This document shows, in pieces, positions 1 to 9,834 of a DNA stretch of 64,000 bases (its first letter is position 1; every line of letters starts with the position of its first letter). The stretch lies in the NCBI RefSeq assembly GCF_002217945.1, contig NZ_BCMG01000002.1, positions 186,001 through 250,000 on the forward strand, read 5' to 3'. The notes beneath the pieces were generated by a model. It was not told the origin of the DNA. It saw only the letters and a program-made list of their open reading frames with translations, and searched no databases. The translations under genes were made by a program, and so were the position numbers. The stretch is from Secundilactobacillus silagei JCM 19001. Its GTDB lineage: Bacteria; Bacillota; Bacilli; Lactobacillales; Lactobacillaceae.

Positions 1-714
1 GCTATTATCGGCCTGTGTTCATTATTATTCTTTGCGCTGTATCCTCGTGATGCCTACGCAATGCATATCATGGAAGGGATGCTGCCACCAAAGTGGTGCA
101 TCTTCTGGTTCGCGGTTAGCGCACCGTTCTTCATTTATGGGTTATACCGGATGAAGAAGATCGTCACGTCAACGACCCAAAATGCTAAGATCATGCTGGC
201 ACTTTGCGGGGCGTTCGTGTTCGTTCTTTCGTCACTCAAGCTGCCCTCCGTTACGGGTTCGTGCTCACATCCAACGGGTGTTGGGTTAGGCACCGTGATG
301 TTTGGGCCAGGTGTGATGGCAGTGCTTGGTGTGATCGTTTTGCTATTTCAAGCGCTGCTGCTTGCCCATGGTGGGTTAACGACCCTTGGTGCCAATTGTT
401 TTTCAATGACGATTGTCGGTCCATTTGTTGGCTTTGCTGTATATAAGATTTGCCGGGCATTTAAAGTGAACCGTTCAGTTTCACTATTCTTGTGCGCGGT
501 ACTCGCTGATTGGTCAACGTATGTGACCACGTCATTCCAGTTAGCAGTTGTCTTCCCTGATCCGACCAACGGTGTCGGTGGTGCGGTCATTAAGTTCTTG
601 GGAATCTATGCGGTGACTCAGATTCCATTGGCCATTGCTGAAGGGTTCCTGACCGTTATCATCTACAACCTGGTTATTAGTAATAACCTTTGGAAGGAGA
701 CGGCTCTGGGATGA
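1..714 (+). CDS. cbiM: Cobalt ECF transporter S component CbiM (5' end outside window)
   Basis: This is the substrate-binding membrane component of the CbiMNQO cobalt importer, which feeds corrin synthesis. The frame is open from base 1. The visible N-terminus is a hydrophobic signal sequence ending in AYA directly before MHIMEG, and in this family mature CbiM begins with the metal-binding Met-His at that point. The ATG at base 61 is therefore probably the first residue after cleavage, not the translation start, which lies left of the window. About six hydrophobic segments follow, with the conserved SCSHPTG stretch around visible residue 87. It overlaps cbiN by four bases (ATGA). Family assignment is secure; only the extreme 5' end is missing. 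Confidence 0.95.
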   Translation, partial: AIIGLCSLLFFALYPRDAYAMHIMEGMLPPKWCIFWFAVSAPFFIYGLYRMKKIVTSTTQNAKIMLALCGAFVFVLSSLKLPSVTGSCSHPTGVGLGTVMFGPGVMAVLGVIVLLFQALLLAHGGLTTLGANCFSMTIVGPFVGFAVYKICRAFKVNRSVSLFLCAVLADWSTYVTTSFQLAVVFPDPTNGVGGAVIKFLGIYAVTQIPLAIAEGFLTVIIYNLVISNNLWKETALG

Positions 715-1064
715 AAAAAAAGACGAAACAAAATATTATTATGTTGTTGATAGTATTGATTCTCGTGTTAGTACCGTTCGTTGTTGCCAAAGGCGGTTCA
801 TTTGCTGGTAGTGATGACGAAGGAACTGCCCAAATCAAAAAGAATGATCCGCACTATAAAGTCTGGATCCATCCGTTATGGACCCCGCCTTCAGCCGAAA
901 TTGAAAGTTTACTGTTCACGGTTCAAGGCAGCTTTGGTACCGGTGTGATCGCCTATATTCTGGGCAGTGCGCATGGCCGTAAAAAGGAACGTGCACGTCA
1001 GATTCACACCCAAAATGAAGCTGGTAAAGCTCGAACTGAAACCAGTGCAGCTAATGGTCGTTAA
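711..1064 (+). CDS. cbiN: Cobalt transport protein CbiN
   Basis: CbiN is the small auxiliary membrane subunit of the cobalt ECF transporter. I place the start at ATG 711, which gives 117 residues. It has GGAAGGAG nine bases upstream and overlaps the cbiM stop as ATGA; an earlier in-frame TTG at 690 has no ribosome site. A Lys-rich N-terminus leads into a first membrane helix (about residues 9-27), then a short extracytoplasmic loop with the HPLW and [12 protein letters not shown] stretch typical of CbiN, then a second helix around residues 75-90 and a basic tail. It is co-transcribed with cbiM, cbiQ and cbiO. Confidence 0.93.
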   Translation: MKKKTKQNIIMLLIVLILVLVPFVVAKGGSFAGSDDEGTAQIKKNDPHYKVWIHPLWTPPSAEIESLLFTVQGSFGTGVIAYILGSAHGRKKERARQIHTQNEAGKARTETSAANGR

Positions 1065-1079
1065 GAGTAAGGTGATAAC

Positions 1080-1769
1080 ATGTTAGTAATCGATAAGTAC
1101 GCCTATTCAAACCGAATCGTAAAGTGGTCGCCGAAATTAAAGGGACTGCTTTGGCTGCTTGGCATTGTTTTAGCCTTTCAGCCAATTATTCCGATCAAGC
1201 TGGTCTTGATCGTGGTGGTCGTCTGGCATACCCTCTACGCGACAAAAATGTCGGGTCGAGTTTACTTACATTGGTTCTACGCGATACTGCCCTTCCTCTT
1301 ACTGAGTATTATTGGCATTGTGTTCACCATGGCACCGAAAGCCAGTCAGATCTACTATCCGATTCACATGTTTGGCAATTACTTTGGCGTTTCCAAAGTA
1401 ATGCTGCCTAAGGGGCTGCGACTCGGTGTGCAAGTATCCACAGCGGTTGTCTGCACGTACTGGTTTGCCCTAACCACACCGTTTCAGCAGATTATTTTAA
1501 CCTTAAAGGCGATTCATATGCCATCATTGATGATTGAAGAGGTCATGCTGATGTACCGGTTCATCTTTATCTTTATTGAAGCATGCGAACAGATCTACCG
1601 GGCGCAAAAATTACGCTTAGGTTACCGCACTTTTCGCTTATCCATGCATTCAGTAGGCGTGTTAGTCAAAATGCTGTTTGAGCAAGTCATGATCGATTAC
1701 CAGCAAATGGTGTACGCGCTGGATGCGAAGCTGTACGATGGTGAATTTAAAGTTGGAGAGGATGATTAG
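1080..1769 (+). CDS. cbiQ: Cobalt ECF transporter T component CbiQ
   Basis: CbiQ is the transmembrane coupling subunit that links CbiM/CbiN to the ATPase CbiO. The 229-residue protein is highly hydrophobic with about five membrane segments. It has the cytoplasmic coupling-helix region near residues 170-190 (QKLRLGYRTF), as expected for EcfT proteins. The start at ATG 1080 is preceded by AAGGTGA. It sits 15 bases after cbiN and three bases before cbiO, consistent with tight co-translation. Confidence 0.93.
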   Translation: MLVIDKYAYSNRIVKWSPKLKGLLWLLGIVLAFQPIIPIKLVLIVVVVWHTLYATKMSGRVYLHWFYAILPFLLLSIIGIVFTMAPKASQIYYPIHMFGNYFGVSKVMLPKGLRLGVQVSTAVVCTYWFALTTPFQQIILTLKAIHMPSLMIEEVMLMYRFIFIFIEACEQIYRAQKLRLGYRTFRLSMHSVGVLVKMLFEQVMIDYQQMVYALDAKLYDGEFKVGEDD

Positions 1770-1772
1770 CTG

Positions 1773-2600
1773 ATGATCGAACTTAAACACCTTGATTTTG
1801 CGTATGAAAAAAATCATCCGATCTTAACGGATCTTTCGGCTAAATTCGGTGAGGCTGGTTCCAATGTCGTGGGTGTTATCGGTCCGAATGGGACTGGTAA
1901 GTCGACCCTGTTTTTGAACTTGGTGGGAATGTTAAAACCCACTGGCGGGCAAATTCTGGTGGATGATCAGCCCATTAACTATTCCAAAAAGGGCTTGAAT
2001 CAACTGCGTCAAAAAATTGGCATCGTCTTTCAAAACTCCGACCAGCAGATCTTTTACTCGATCGTCAAAGATGATGTGGCCTTCGCTTTGCATAATCTAA
2101 ACGTGCCTGAAGATGAAATCAAGCGCCGGGTGAATACGATCTTAAGGGAACTCGATATTAGCGAACTAAAGGACCGGCCGATTCAATATCTCAGCGGCGG
2201 GCAAAAAAAGCGGGTCGCCATTGCCGGTATTCTGGTTTTAAACTCGGAATGGCTGTTATTGGATGAACCGACCGCTGGGCTTGATCCGGATGGTAAACGG
2301 CGCATGGTTGAACTGATCAAACACCTGGTCAGCCGGGGTCAAAAGATCATTTTGTCCAGTCATGACATTGACTTTATGTATGAGGTCTGCGATTACTTCT
2401 ACATTTTGCGCGATGGTCAGATTGCGAAGTCGGGTAAAAAAGAAACCGTTTTTGACGATGAAAAAATGCTGTTGGAGACCAAGCTTGACCAGCCGTGGTT
2501 GGTTAAAGTCCATCAAAAATTGCATCTACCACTCTATTCCAATGAAGCAGAACTGTTTGCTGACAAGGTTTTAAGAGCTAAGCTAGCGAAGTTAGAATAG
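1773..2600 (+). CDS. cbiO: Cobalt ECF transporter ATPase CbiO
   Basis: CbiO is the ATP-binding subunit powering cobalt uptake. Residues 37-45 are the Walker A loop GPNGTGKST, Q87 lies in the Q-loop VFQNSDQQ, the ABC signature LSGGQ is at 140-144, and Walker B LLLDEP is at 161-166. The switch histidine lies in LSSHDIDF. The 275-residue length fits ECF ATPases, with a short C-terminal extension. A GGAGAGG ribosome site lies just before cbiQ's stop. It is the last of the four transporter genes; a hairpin and about 100 bases separate it from cbiP. Confidence 0.95.
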   Translation: MIELKHLDFAYEKNHPILTDLSAKFGEAGSNVVGVIGPNGTGKSTLFLNLVGMLKPTGGQILVDDQPINYSKKGLNQLRQKIGIVFQNSDQQIFYSIVKDDVAFALHNLNVPEDEIKRRVNTILRELDISELKDRPIQYLSGGQKKRVAIAGILVLNSEWLLLDEPTAGLDPDGKRRMVELIKHLVSRGQKIILSSHDIDFMYEVCDYFYILRDGQIAKSGKKETVFDDEKMLLETKLDQPWLVKVHQKLHLPLYSNEAELFADKVLRAKLAKLE

Positions 2601-2607
2601 GTGGTGC

Positions 2608-2641
2608 ACCAATACTCGTAGCTGTAGCTGCGGGTATTGGT
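2608..2641 (+). other. Intergenic hairpin between cbiO and cbiP
   Basis: An inverted repeat has arms ACCAATACTCG and CGGGTATTGGT with one G-U pair and a 12-base loop. No uridine run follows, so it is not a standard terminator. It may be an RNA-processing or stability element, or a partial attenuator, separating the transporter genes from the downstream biosynthesis genes. A smaller stem (GCAGA/TCTGC) follows at 2656-2669, before the cbiP ribosome site GGGAGG. Confidence 0.5.
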
Positions 2642-2697
2642 CAATACATAATGAAGCAGAGTATTCTGCGAATTTCGCGTTATGGGAGGTATATGAC

Positions 2698-4212
2698 ATG
2701 TGTGCAAAATCGATTATGTTTCAGGGAACCGCTTCGGATTCTGGTAAAAGCTGGAACGTTGCTGGACTTTGCCGAATATTAAAACAGCAGGGCTTAAAGG
2801 TGGCACCGTTTAAATCGCAAAACATGGCGCTGAATTCCTATATCACTGATGATGGTAAGGAGATGGGCCGGGCGCAAGTTTTTCAGGCTGAAGCAGCTGG
2901 TGTCGCGCCAGACGTGCGGATGAATCCACTGTTGCTGAAGCCGTCGACGGATTCTGAATCGCAGGTGGTCTTTATGGGCCGCGTTCTTAAGAATATGAGT
3001 GCGGTCGAATACCAAAACTTTAAGCCGCAGCTCAAAGACAAGGTGAAAGCAGTTTATGACGATCTGGCAGCGGAAAACGATGTTATGGTGCTGGAAGGTG
3101 CCGGCAGTCCTGCTGAAATTAATCTGAACGACCAGGACCTCGTTAATATGGGGATGGCCAGAATGTCCAATAGCCCAGTTATTTTAGTTGCCGATATCGA
3201 TAAGGGTGGCGTCTTTGCTGCTATTTACGGTACAATTAAACTGTTGCCGCCGGAAGACCAAAAACGGGTCAAGGGCATCATCATCAATAAGTTCCGTGGC
3301 GATGAATCGCTGCTGGAGTCAGGCAATCAAATGATTGAAAAACTGACCGGTGTACCAGTGATCGGTGTGTTGCCAATGACGACCATTGATCTGGACGAAG
3401 AAGACAGTGTGGCATTGGAGCGGAAATCACGGGTCAAAGATGATACGAAGGACCTTGACGTGGCCGTGCTGGCGTTACAAAAATTGTCCAACTTTACTGA
3501 TTTTCATAGTTTGGAGATTCAGCCAGACGTGTCGGTTCGCTACGTCTTAAATACCAGTGAACTGGGGAAGCCAGACCTATTGATCATACCCGGCAGCAAG
3601 AATACCAATGAGGATATGGCCTACTTGAAAGCCCACGGTTTCGTGGAAGCTATTCAAAGCTTGCACGCAGCGGGGACGCAAATCGTCGGTATCTGCGGCG
3701 GTTATCAAATGCTGGGGACTGAAATGGTCGATAAGCACCACGTTGAATCCAACCGGAAAGTTCAGTCAGGACTGAATTTACTGGATACCAAGACGGTCTT
3801 TACTCAAGAAAAGACCACGACTCAGGCGGTAGCTAAGCGCCATGATCAAGTGTTATATGGCTATGAGATCCATATGGGTGAGACCACGTTAGGCAGTCAG
3901 GCCAAGCCGTTCTCCGTAATCACTGAAAACAACGGCCAGGCGACTGAGCGTGAAGATGGCGCTATTAACGCGGATGGCAGTGTCTGGGGAACTTATCTGC
4001 ACGGCATTTTTGACAATACCGTGTGGGCCCGGCAGCTGCTGGATCAACTGCGGCATAAAAAGGGCTTGAAGTCGCTGACGGAGGTTCATCAGTCAATGGC
4101 TGAGTACAAGGAACAGCAGTATGAAAAATTGGCTAAGGTCTTCAAGCAGCACGTTGATATGCAAAAAATTCAGCAAATTATCGCAGATTCTGATACTGAT
4201 GTAAGGAAGTGA
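2698..4212 (+). CDS. cbiP: Cobyric acid synthase CbiP (CobQ family)
   Basis: CbiP amidates four side chains of adenosylcobyrinic acid a,c-diamide, using glutamine and ATP. The N-terminal half is a dethiobiotin-synthetase-like ATPase: the P-loop GTASDSGKS is at residues 10-18, followed by FKSQNMALNS, which is diagnostic of CobQ/CbiP. The C-terminal half is a class I glutamine amidotransferase with the nucleophile Cys333 in GICGGYQMLG and His435 in YLHGIFDN. At 504 residues it has the usual length. GGGAGG precedes the start. The gene end overlaps the upstream region of the next gene. Confidence 0.96.
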   Translation: MCAKSIMFQGTASDSGKSWNVAGLCRILKQQGLKVAPFKSQNMALNSYITDDGKEMGRAQVFQAEAAGVAPDVRMNPLLLKPSTDSESQVVFMGRVLKNMSAVEYQNFKPQLKDKVKAVYDDLAAENDVMVLEGAGSPAEINLNDQDLVNMGMARMSNSPVILVADIDKGGVFAAIYGTIKLLPPEDQKRVKGIIINKFRGDESLLESGNQMIEKLTGVPVIGVLPMTTIDLDEEDSVALERKSRVKDDTKDLDVAVLALQKLSNFTDFHSLEIQPDVSVRYVLNTSELGKPDLLIIPGSKNTNEDMAYLKAHGFVEAIQSLHAAGTQIVGICGGYQMLGTEMVDKHHVESNRKVQSGLNLLDTKTVFTQEKTTTQAVAKRHDQVLYGYEIHMGETTLGSQAKPFSVITENNGQATEREDGAINADGSVWGTYLHGIFDNTVWARQLLDQLRHKKGLKSLTEVHQSMAEYKEQQYEKLAKVFKQHVDMQKIQQIIADSDTDVRK

Positions 4213-4217
4213 GCGCA

Positions 4218-4682
4218 ATGGAACACCCCTATCCGGTGGTGATCGATTTATCTAAAAAACAGGTGGCAGTCATCGGTGGCGGTCACGTGGCAGTGCGCAA
4301 AGTTAAGGGCTTATTGGCAGCCCACGCTAACGTGACGGTGATCAGCCCGCAACTGGATGCCGCCATTGATCAGAACGCTGTGACGTGGCAGGCTAAGCAG
4401 TTTGAGCCGGCCGATATCAAGAACATGGATATGATCATTATCTGTACGTCAGATAGTGCCGTTAACCGGATGGTGGTGGCAGCCGCCACGCACTTTCAAC
4501 TGGTCAATGATGCCAGTGATAAATCGCGGTCGGATTTTTATAACGTTGCGCGAGTGGAGTCGTCAGACTTGCTGTTAACGGTATCGACCAAGGGCGCTTC
4601 ACCTTCAAAGGCTAAACTCATCAAAAACAAATTAAAAGAATGGCTAAACCAAAACGATTGGTTTAACGGAAAGGAAAGTTAG
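4218..4682 (+). CDS. sirC: Precorrin-2 dehydrogenase (Met8/SirC-like, single domain)
   Basis: This NAD-dependent dehydrogenase converts precorrin-2 to sirohydrochlorin (factor II) for the anaerobic corrin route. The 154-residue protein corresponds to the CysG N-terminal domain without the methyltransferase half. It has the Rossmann motif VIGGGHVAVRK near residues 17-27, the IICTSD segment and the C-terminal TKGASPSKAKLIK pattern of the family. I chose ATG 4218, with AAGGAAG at good distance, over the GTG at 4209, which sits too close to that site. No chelatase activity can be read directly from the sequence. It lies between cbiP and hemA in the same operon. Confidence 0.88.
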   Translation: MEHPYPVVIDLSKKQVAVIGGGHVAVRKVKGLLAAHANVTVISPQLDAAIDQNAVTWQAKQFEPADIKNMDMIIICTSDSAVNRMVVAAATHFQLVNDASDKSRSDFYNVARVESSDLLLTVSTKGASPSKAKLIKNKLKEWLNQNDWFNGKES

Positions 4683-4683
4683 T

Positions 4684-5988
4684 ATGTACGTCGTATGCGT
4701 GAGTCTGAACTACCAGCAACTTCCCATTGATGTGAGGGAGCAGCTGGTGTTCAGCAAAAAAGAGCTTGAAAAAGCGAATAAATTACTGAGCTCAGAAAAA
4801 AGTATTCTTGAAGAAGTGATTCTGTCAACTTGTAACCGAACGGAAGTGTACGCGGTAGTTGACCAGATTCATACTGGTCGCTATTACATTAAGCGCTTCT
4901 TAGCTAACTGGTTTCATATTGACCTCGATCAGATCAGTGATTGGGCGGTGATCGACTTAAAGGAAGACGCCGTTGCGCATTTGATGCGGGTATCAACTGG
5001 TCTTGAATCACTTGACCGGGGCGAACCTCAAATCTTGGGCCAAGTTAAACAGGCCTTCTTTGCGGCCCAGGGCTTCCACACAACCGGTGTGATTTTAGAT
5101 CATCTCTTCCAGCAGGCCATTTCATTTTCCAAGAAGATGCATACGCAATACCGGGTCAGCGAACTGTCGAAAACGTCGGGCCAGACCGCGTTACATCAAA
5201 TCAAAATTAAGCTGCAGACTTTAGAAGATAAAACCTTGGTCATTGTCGGTATGGGCCAAATGGGGCAGCACGTTTTGAAAAACGCCAGCACGATGAAGTT
5301 TGACCAAATCATCATTATGAACCGTACGAACGAGAAAGCTGAAGAGCTTGCTCAGCAGTACGAAGACAACGTTCAGATGCAGCCGTGGCAAACGCTGCAG
5401 GAGACGGTGAACCAGGCGGATGCCGTGATCATGGCAACTTCAGCCAAACAGCCGTTACTGCAAGACGGTGATCTCAGTGATGCCCGTCTACAGATCATTG
5501 CTGATCTGGGTGTACCACGAAACGTGGCGTCAAAGAAACTATCGGTCAACGTTGATTACTACGATATCGATCATCTTTCAGAGATCATTTCCAGCAATCA
5601 CGCGCTGACCCAGCAGATGCTGCGGCAAATGGCGAGTCACGTGCCGAGTGAAGTGACTGACTTTTACGCTTGGCAGCGGCAGCTCAACGTGGTGCCAGTT
5701 ATTCGGCAACTGCGCGAATCGGCGCTGACAACCGAGAAGCAGGTCTACGACAGTCTGTTGCATAAGTTGCCTGAGCTGGACGCCCACCAACGTAAAGTGA
5801 TCAGTAAGCACATGAAGAGCATTATTAACCAAATGATCAAAGAACCCATTAAAGAAGTGAAAGAACTCTCCGCACAAGAAGATGCCCAGGTCGATCTGGA
5901 ATTTTTCTGCCAAATTTTTGGGCTAGAAGCGGTTGAGAAGAAAAAAATTGAGAAGAAAAAAGAGGAGGCTGGCGTCCATGAAGACTGA
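4684..5988 (+). CDS. hemA: Glutamyl-tRNA reductase HemA
   Basis: HemA reduces glutamyl-tRNA(Glu) to glutamate-1-semialdehyde, the first committed step of C5 tetrapyrrole synthesis. The catalytic Cys50 lies in LSTCNRTEVYA, the NADPH site GMGQMG is at 189-194, and a C-terminal dimerisation helix follows. At 434 residues the length is normal, apart from a lysine-rich tail (KKKIEKKKEE) whose DNA is a near-tandem purine repeat. The start ATG 4684 has AAAGGAAAG upstream. Its end overlaps hemC by 11 bases. Here it supplies precursors for cobalamin. Confidence 0.96.
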   Translation: MYVVCVSLNYQQLPIDVREQLVFSKKELEKANKLLSSEKSILEEVILSTCNRTEVYAVVDQIHTGRYYIKRFLANWFHIDLDQISDWAVIDLKEDAVAHLMRVSTGLESLDRGEPQILGQVKQAFFAAQGFHTTGVILDHLFQQAISFSKKMHTQYRVSELSKTSGQTALHQIKIKLQTLEDKTLVIVGMGQMGQHVLKNASTMKFDQIIIMNRTNEKAEELAQQYEDNVQMQPWQTLQETVNQADAVIMATSAKQPLLQDGDLSDARLQIIADLGVPRNVASKKLSVNVDYYDIDHLSEIISSNHALTQQMLRQMASHVPSEVTDFYAWQRQLNVVPVIRQLRESALTTEKQVYDSLLHKLPELDAHQRKVISKHMKSIINQMIKEPIKEVKELSAQEDAQVDLEFFCQIFGLEAVEKKKIEKKKEEAGVHED

Positions 5989-6889
5989 TTTTATCGTTGG
6001 GACGCGACAAAGCAAACTGGCGATGCGGCAAACGCAGATCGTGGTTCAACTGCTCAAAAAAAAGTTTCCCAAAGCTTCCTTTTCGGTTAAGAAAATCGTG
6101 ACGGAAGGCGACCGGAACCTCAAGGATAGCCTGCAAAAAATCGGCGGTAAGGGTGTTTTCATTAAGGAAATTGAACAGGAAATGATCGATCAAAAAATCG
6201 ACTTTGCGGTTCATAGTCTAAAAGATGTTACACCCGTCCTACCAGATGGTTTAATGATCAGTGCCTATCCAAAACGGGAATCACCGTATGACTGTCTAGT
6301 CTCTGCGCAGCCCTATCAAAGTTTGGACGACTTACCAAAGGGCGCCCGGATCGGGACGAACAGTTCGAGACGGCAGGGGCAGCTGCTTTACCTGCGGCCG
6401 GATCTAGAAATCGTGCCGATTCGCGGCAACGTTGATACCCGACTCAAAAAAATTGCCACTGAGCATCTGAACGGTGTGGTCCTAGCTGAAGCCGGGCTTA
6501 ACCGGTTAGGTGTTGACCTGTCGGACTTCTATCAATTGAGTTTGAAGGAAACAATCCTGCCAGCTGCTGGTCAAGGCGCCATTGCAATTGAATGCCGCCA
6601 AGCGGATGCGGACACCAGAGCCTTATTGGCAACGATCGATGACCAGCAGACCCGCGAGTGTGTTACGGTAGAAAGAGCCTTCCTGCGTAAGCTGGGCGGT
6701 AGCTGTAACTATCCCATCGGCAGTTACGCCTATGAGGAAGATACTAAGATTCAGTTTACCGGTTTAGTGGCTTCTACCAATGGTCACAAGCTGTTTAAAA
6801 AGGCTCAGCAGGGCGCAATTGACGGTCCAGTTGGGACGCAGGTCGCGCAGTCGTTAATTGATGAAGGCGCTTTAGATTTAATCAAATAA
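5978..6889 (+). CDS. hemC: Porphobilinogen deaminase (hydroxymethylbilane synthase) HemC
   Basis: HemC polymerises four porphobilinogens into hydroxymethylbilane. I take ATG 5978 (303 residues, [15 protein letters not shown]) with AGAGGAGG upstream; earlier in-frame starts only add a lysine/arginine stretch encoded by the end of hemA. The catalytic aspartate is in HSLKDV (Asp83), the substrate arginines are in GTNSSRRQ, and the dipyrromethane-cofactor cysteine is Cys243 in GGSCNYPIG. It overlaps hemA and is followed by hemB 26 bases downstream. Confidence 0.96.
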   Translation: MKTDFIVGTRQSKLAMRQTQIVVQLLKKKFPKASFSVKKIVTEGDRNLKDSLQKIGGKGVFIKEIEQEMIDQKIDFAVHSLKDVTPVLPDGLMISAYPKRESPYDCLVSAQPYQSLDDLPKGARIGTNSSRRQGQLLYLRPDLEIVPIRGNVDTRLKKIATEHLNGVVLAEAGLNRLGVDLSDFYQLSLKETILPAAGQGAIAIECRQADADTRALLATIDDQQTRECVTVERAFLRKLGGSCNYPIGSYAYEEDTKIQFTGLVASTNGHKLFKKAQQGAIDGPVGTQVAQSLIDEGALDLIK

Positions 6890-6915
6890 TTTTTAAGAAA
6901 GAGGATATATTAACT

Positions 6916-7884
6916 ATGTTAACTTTTGATCGTCACCGTCGTTTAAGAAGCAGTGCAGCAATGCGGGATCTGGTTCGTGAGACCCACTTGGAGAAATCCG
7001 ATTTGATCATGCCAGTTTTCGTTGATGCCACCATTACGGACAAGGAAGAAATCAAGTCCATGCCCGGCGTTTACCGCTTCAGTCTAAATACGATCTTGGA
7101 TGAAGTGAAAACGATTGTTGACCTTGGCATTCAATCAATCATTATCTTCGGTATTCCGGATCACAAGGATGACGAGGGTACTGGTGCCTGGGAAGACGAC
7201 GGCATCGTGCAGCAAGCCATCCGCAAGATCAAGGCGGCTTATCCGGATCTGATCGTGATTGCCGATACCTGCATGTGTGAATACACGTCTACTGGTCACT
7301 GCGGTATCGTTAGGGACGGTGAAGTCATCAACGATGAATCACTTGAATACCTCACTAAGACGGCCGTTAGTCAAGCTAAAGCGGGTGCTGATATTATTGC
7401 ACCTTCTAACGCCATGGACGGTTTCGTGGCCGCTATTCGTCAAGGCTTGGATAAAGCCGGCTTTAAGACGCTGCCAATCATGTCGTATGCGGTTAAATAT
7501 GCTTCTAGCTTCTACGGTCCATTCAGAGACGCAGCGGATGGTGCGCCAACCTTTGGTGATCGGAAGGGCTACCAGATGGATCCTGCTAACCGCTTGGAAG
7601 CACTGCGTGAAGTTGCCAGTGACGAAAAAGAGGGGGCTGACTTCGTGATGGTGAAGCCCGGCATGGCCTTTTCTGATATTATCCGTGATGTCCGTAACTC
7701 AACTAATTTGCCACTGGTTTCTTACAACGTTTCCGGTGAATATGCCATGGTCAAGGCTGCAGCCCAAAACGGCTGGATCGACGAAGAAAAGATCGTTAAT
7801 GAAATCTTGGTTGGCCTGAAGCGTGCTGGCTCTGATCTGATCATCACTTACTTTGCCAAAGATGTTGCTAAACGAATGAACTAG
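6916..7884 (+). CDS. hemB: Delta-aminolevulinic acid dehydratase (porphobilinogen synthase) HemB
   Basis: HemB condenses two 5-aminolevulinate molecules to porphobilinogen. The zinc-site cysteines are Cys119, Cys121 and Cys129 in [14 protein letters not shown], so this is a Zn-type enzyme. The two Schiff-base lysines are Lys194 ([13 protein letters not shown]) and Lys247 (FVMVKPGM). At 322 residues the length is standard. AAAGAGGA precedes ATG 6916. It lies between hemC and hemL. Confidence 0.97.
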   Translation: MLTFDRHRRLRSSAAMRDLVRETHLEKSDLIMPVFVDATITDKEEIKSMPGVYRFSLNTILDEVKTIVDLGIQSIIIFGIPDHKDDEGTGAWEDDGIVQQAIRKIKAAYPDLIVIADTCMCEYTSTGHCGIVRDGEVINDESLEYLTKTAVSQAKAGADIIAPSNAMDGFVAAIRQGLDKAGFKTLPIMSYAVKYASSFYGPFRDAADGAPTFGDRKGYQMDPANRLEALREVASDEKEGADFVMVKPGMAFSDIIRDVRNSTNLPLVSYNVSGEYAMVKAAAQNGWIDEEKIVNEILVGLKRAGSDLIITYFAKDVAKRMN

Positions 7885-7898
7885 CTGGAGGAAAAAAC

Positions 7899-9194
7899 GT
7901 GAGAGATTTTAGTAATTCAAAACGAGCTTTTGCAGAAGCAGATAAATACATGCCGGGTGGTGTCAACAGTCCGGTTCGTGCCTTTAAGAATGTCGGCGGC
8001 GACCCGCTGTTCATCGCTAAGGGCAAGGGTGCTTACATTGAAGATATTGACCACAACAAGTACATTGACTACGTGTTGTCTTGGGGCCCATTGATTTTAG
8101 GCCATGCTGACGACAAGGTGGTTGCAGACTTACAAGACGCCACCACTCGCGGAACCAGTTACGGTGCCCCAACTGAATTAGAAACGGAACTGGCTGAGAA
8201 GATTCAAGCCATCGTTCCTTCATTGGAAGAGATGCGGATGGTCTCTTCTGGGACTGAAGCCACAATGAGTGCCATTCGTTTGGCACGTGGGGTGACTAAA
8301 CGCGATAAGATCGTGAAGTTTATTGGGAACTATCACGGCCACAGTGACTCATTGCTAGTGGATGCTGGTTCTGGGATGGCCACCTTTGATATCAATACGT
8401 CACCGGGTGTCCCGAATGCCTTGGCTTACGATACCTTAACGGTTGCCTACAATGACGTTGAAGGGGTCAAATCACTCTTCAAGGAACACGGCAAAGAAAT
8501 TGCCTGTGTAATCGTTGAACCAATTGCCGGTAACATGGGTGTCATTCCAGGGACCCAAGAATTTCTGCAGACTTTAAGAGATGAAACCACCAAGTCTGGC
8601 TCACTTCTGATCTTTGATGAAGTGATGTCCGGCTTCCGGGCTGCTTACCACGGTGCTCAGAGTTTGTACCATATTAAGCCAGACTTGACGACTTTGGGTA
8701 AAGTTGTTGGCGGCGGTTTGCCCGTTGGGGTCTTTGGCGGTCGTCGAGACCTCATGGAAAACATTACCCCAGCTGGTAAGATCTATCACGCCGGGACGTT
8801 ATCCGGTAACCCGCTAGCGATGACTGGTGGACTCAGCACGCTGAACCAACTATCAGAAGACCTCTACACTAAGATGACGGCGAACACGAAACGCTTGATG
8901 GCTGGCATTAAGCAGGCTGCGGATGATCACGGTGTACCAATGACCGTTCATTCCGTTGGGACGATGTGGAGCTACTTCTTCAACGCTGGGCCAGTCAATA
9001 ACTTTGATGACGTTAAAGCAAGTGATACTGCCTACTTTGCTAAGTTCTTCAAGCAGTTGCTGCAACAGGGCATCTACACGGCACCGTCACAATTTGAAAC
9101 GAACTTCATGTCCAGCAAGCATACGGATGTTGAAATTGATAAAACGATTCAGGCCTTCAACAACGCCTTTGACGCGGTTCAAAAGCAGGGCTAA
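7899..9194 (+). CDS. hemL: Glutamate-1-semialdehyde 2,1-aminomutase HemL
   Basis: HemL is a PLP enzyme that isomerises glutamate-1-semialdehyde to 5-aminolevulinate. The class III aminotransferase fold shows [16 protein letters not shown] near 115-130, the cofactor aspartate in [10 protein letters not shown] (Asp240) and the PLP lysine Lys268 in [13 protein letters not shown]. The start is GTG 7899, seven bases after TGGAGGA. The 431 residues are typical. With hemA and hemB it provides the whole C5 route to porphobilinogen within this cobalamin operon. Confidence 0.96.
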   Translation: MRDFSNSKRAFAEADKYMPGGVNSPVRAFKNVGGDPLFIAKGKGAYIEDIDHNKYIDYVLSWGPLILGHADDKVVADLQDATTRGTSYGAPTELETELAEKIQAIVPSLEEMRMVSSGTEATMSAIRLARGVTKRDKIVKFIGNYHGHSDSLLVDAGSGMATFDINTSPGVPNALAYDTLTVAYNDVEGVKSLFKEHGKEIACVIVEPIAGNMGVIPGTQEFLQTLRDETTKSGSLLIFDEVMSGFRAAYHGAQSLYHIKPDLTTLGKVVGGGLPVGVFGGRRDLMENITPAGKIYHAGTLSGNPLAMTGGLSTLNQLSEDLYTKMTANTKRLMAGIKQAADDHGVPMTVHSVGTMWSYFFNAGPVNNFDDVKASDTAYFAKFFKQLLQQGIYTAPSQFETNFMSSKHTDVEIDKTIQAFNNAFDAVQKQG

Positions 9195-9218
9195 ACGGAT
9201 TTAAGAGGAGGGTCATAA

Positions 9219-9809
9219 ATGTCACAGCTAATGGTCGTTACGGGTGGCGCTAAAAGCGGCAAGTCGGTCTTTGCCGAAAAGCAATTATCGACCAGCCAGC
9301 ATATCTGCTACTTGGCAACCGGTGTGATGAAACGTCCCGATCCGGAAATGAAGTTACGCATTATGACGCATCAACGACGCCGGCCAGATACTTGGCACAC
9401 GGAGGAACGCTACCGTGATGTGGCAGGTTTTATCACGGCACACCGCTTCGATGGGTTCTTACTCGATGATGCCACGATGCTGATCACGAATCTGTTCTAT
9501 GATGACATGATAGCGCGGGCAAAACAGCAGCACGTTGAACTGGATGCCTTAATTGAGTCGCTGAGTCGTGATGAATTAAACGCGGTGACCGAACGGATGC
9601 ACGCTGAATGGCAGCACATTGTTGACGCCCTCCGGCAAACGGATCAAAAGATGATTATCGTTACTAATGAAGTGGGCTTGGGCATCGTGCCGGCAACTAA
9701 GCAGACGCGGGTGCTCCGCGATCTTTATGGCCAGGTCAATCAGTGGCTGGCACAGGCGGCTGACAGCGTCTATTTTGTGATCAGCGGGTTACCGCAGCGT
9801 TTGAAGTGA
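9219..9809 (+). CDS. cobU: Bifunctional adenosylcobinamide kinase/guanylyltransferase CobU
   Basis: CobU phosphorylates adenosylcobinamide and attaches GMP to give adenosylcobinamide-GDP for the nucleotide loop. The P-loop GGAKSGKS is at residues 9-16. The RIMTHQRRRP motif contains His51, the position equivalent to the guanylylated histidine of the family. The C-terminal EVGLGIVPATKQTRVLRD block is characteristic. At 196 residues it is slightly longer than the enterobacterial enzyme. AAGAGGAGG precedes the ATG. Confidence 0.94.
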   Translation: MSQLMVVTGGAKSGKSVFAEKQLSTSQHICYLATGVMKRPDPEMKLRIMTHQRRRPDTWHTEERYRDVAGFITAHRFDGFLLDDATMLITNLFYDDMIARAKQQHVELDALIESLSRDELNAVTERMHAEWQHIVDALRQTDQKMIIVTNEVGLGIVPATKQTRVLRDLYGQVNQWLAQAADSVYFVISGLPQRLK

Positions 9810-9834
9810 TCTTCTGGAGAGGAGAGTTGTAACA

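Noticed and set aside
2601-2697. Cobalamin riboswitch upstream of cbiP
   Set aside because: Only two simple hairpins are present; the conserved B12-box and the multi-helix layout are not seen here. A riboswitch, if any, would be upstream of the operon, outside the window.
5930-5988. Frameshift at the hemA/hemC junction because of the purine-repeat lysine tail
   Set aside because: Both frames are complete with proper stop and start signals; the overlap is an ordinary coupled junction.
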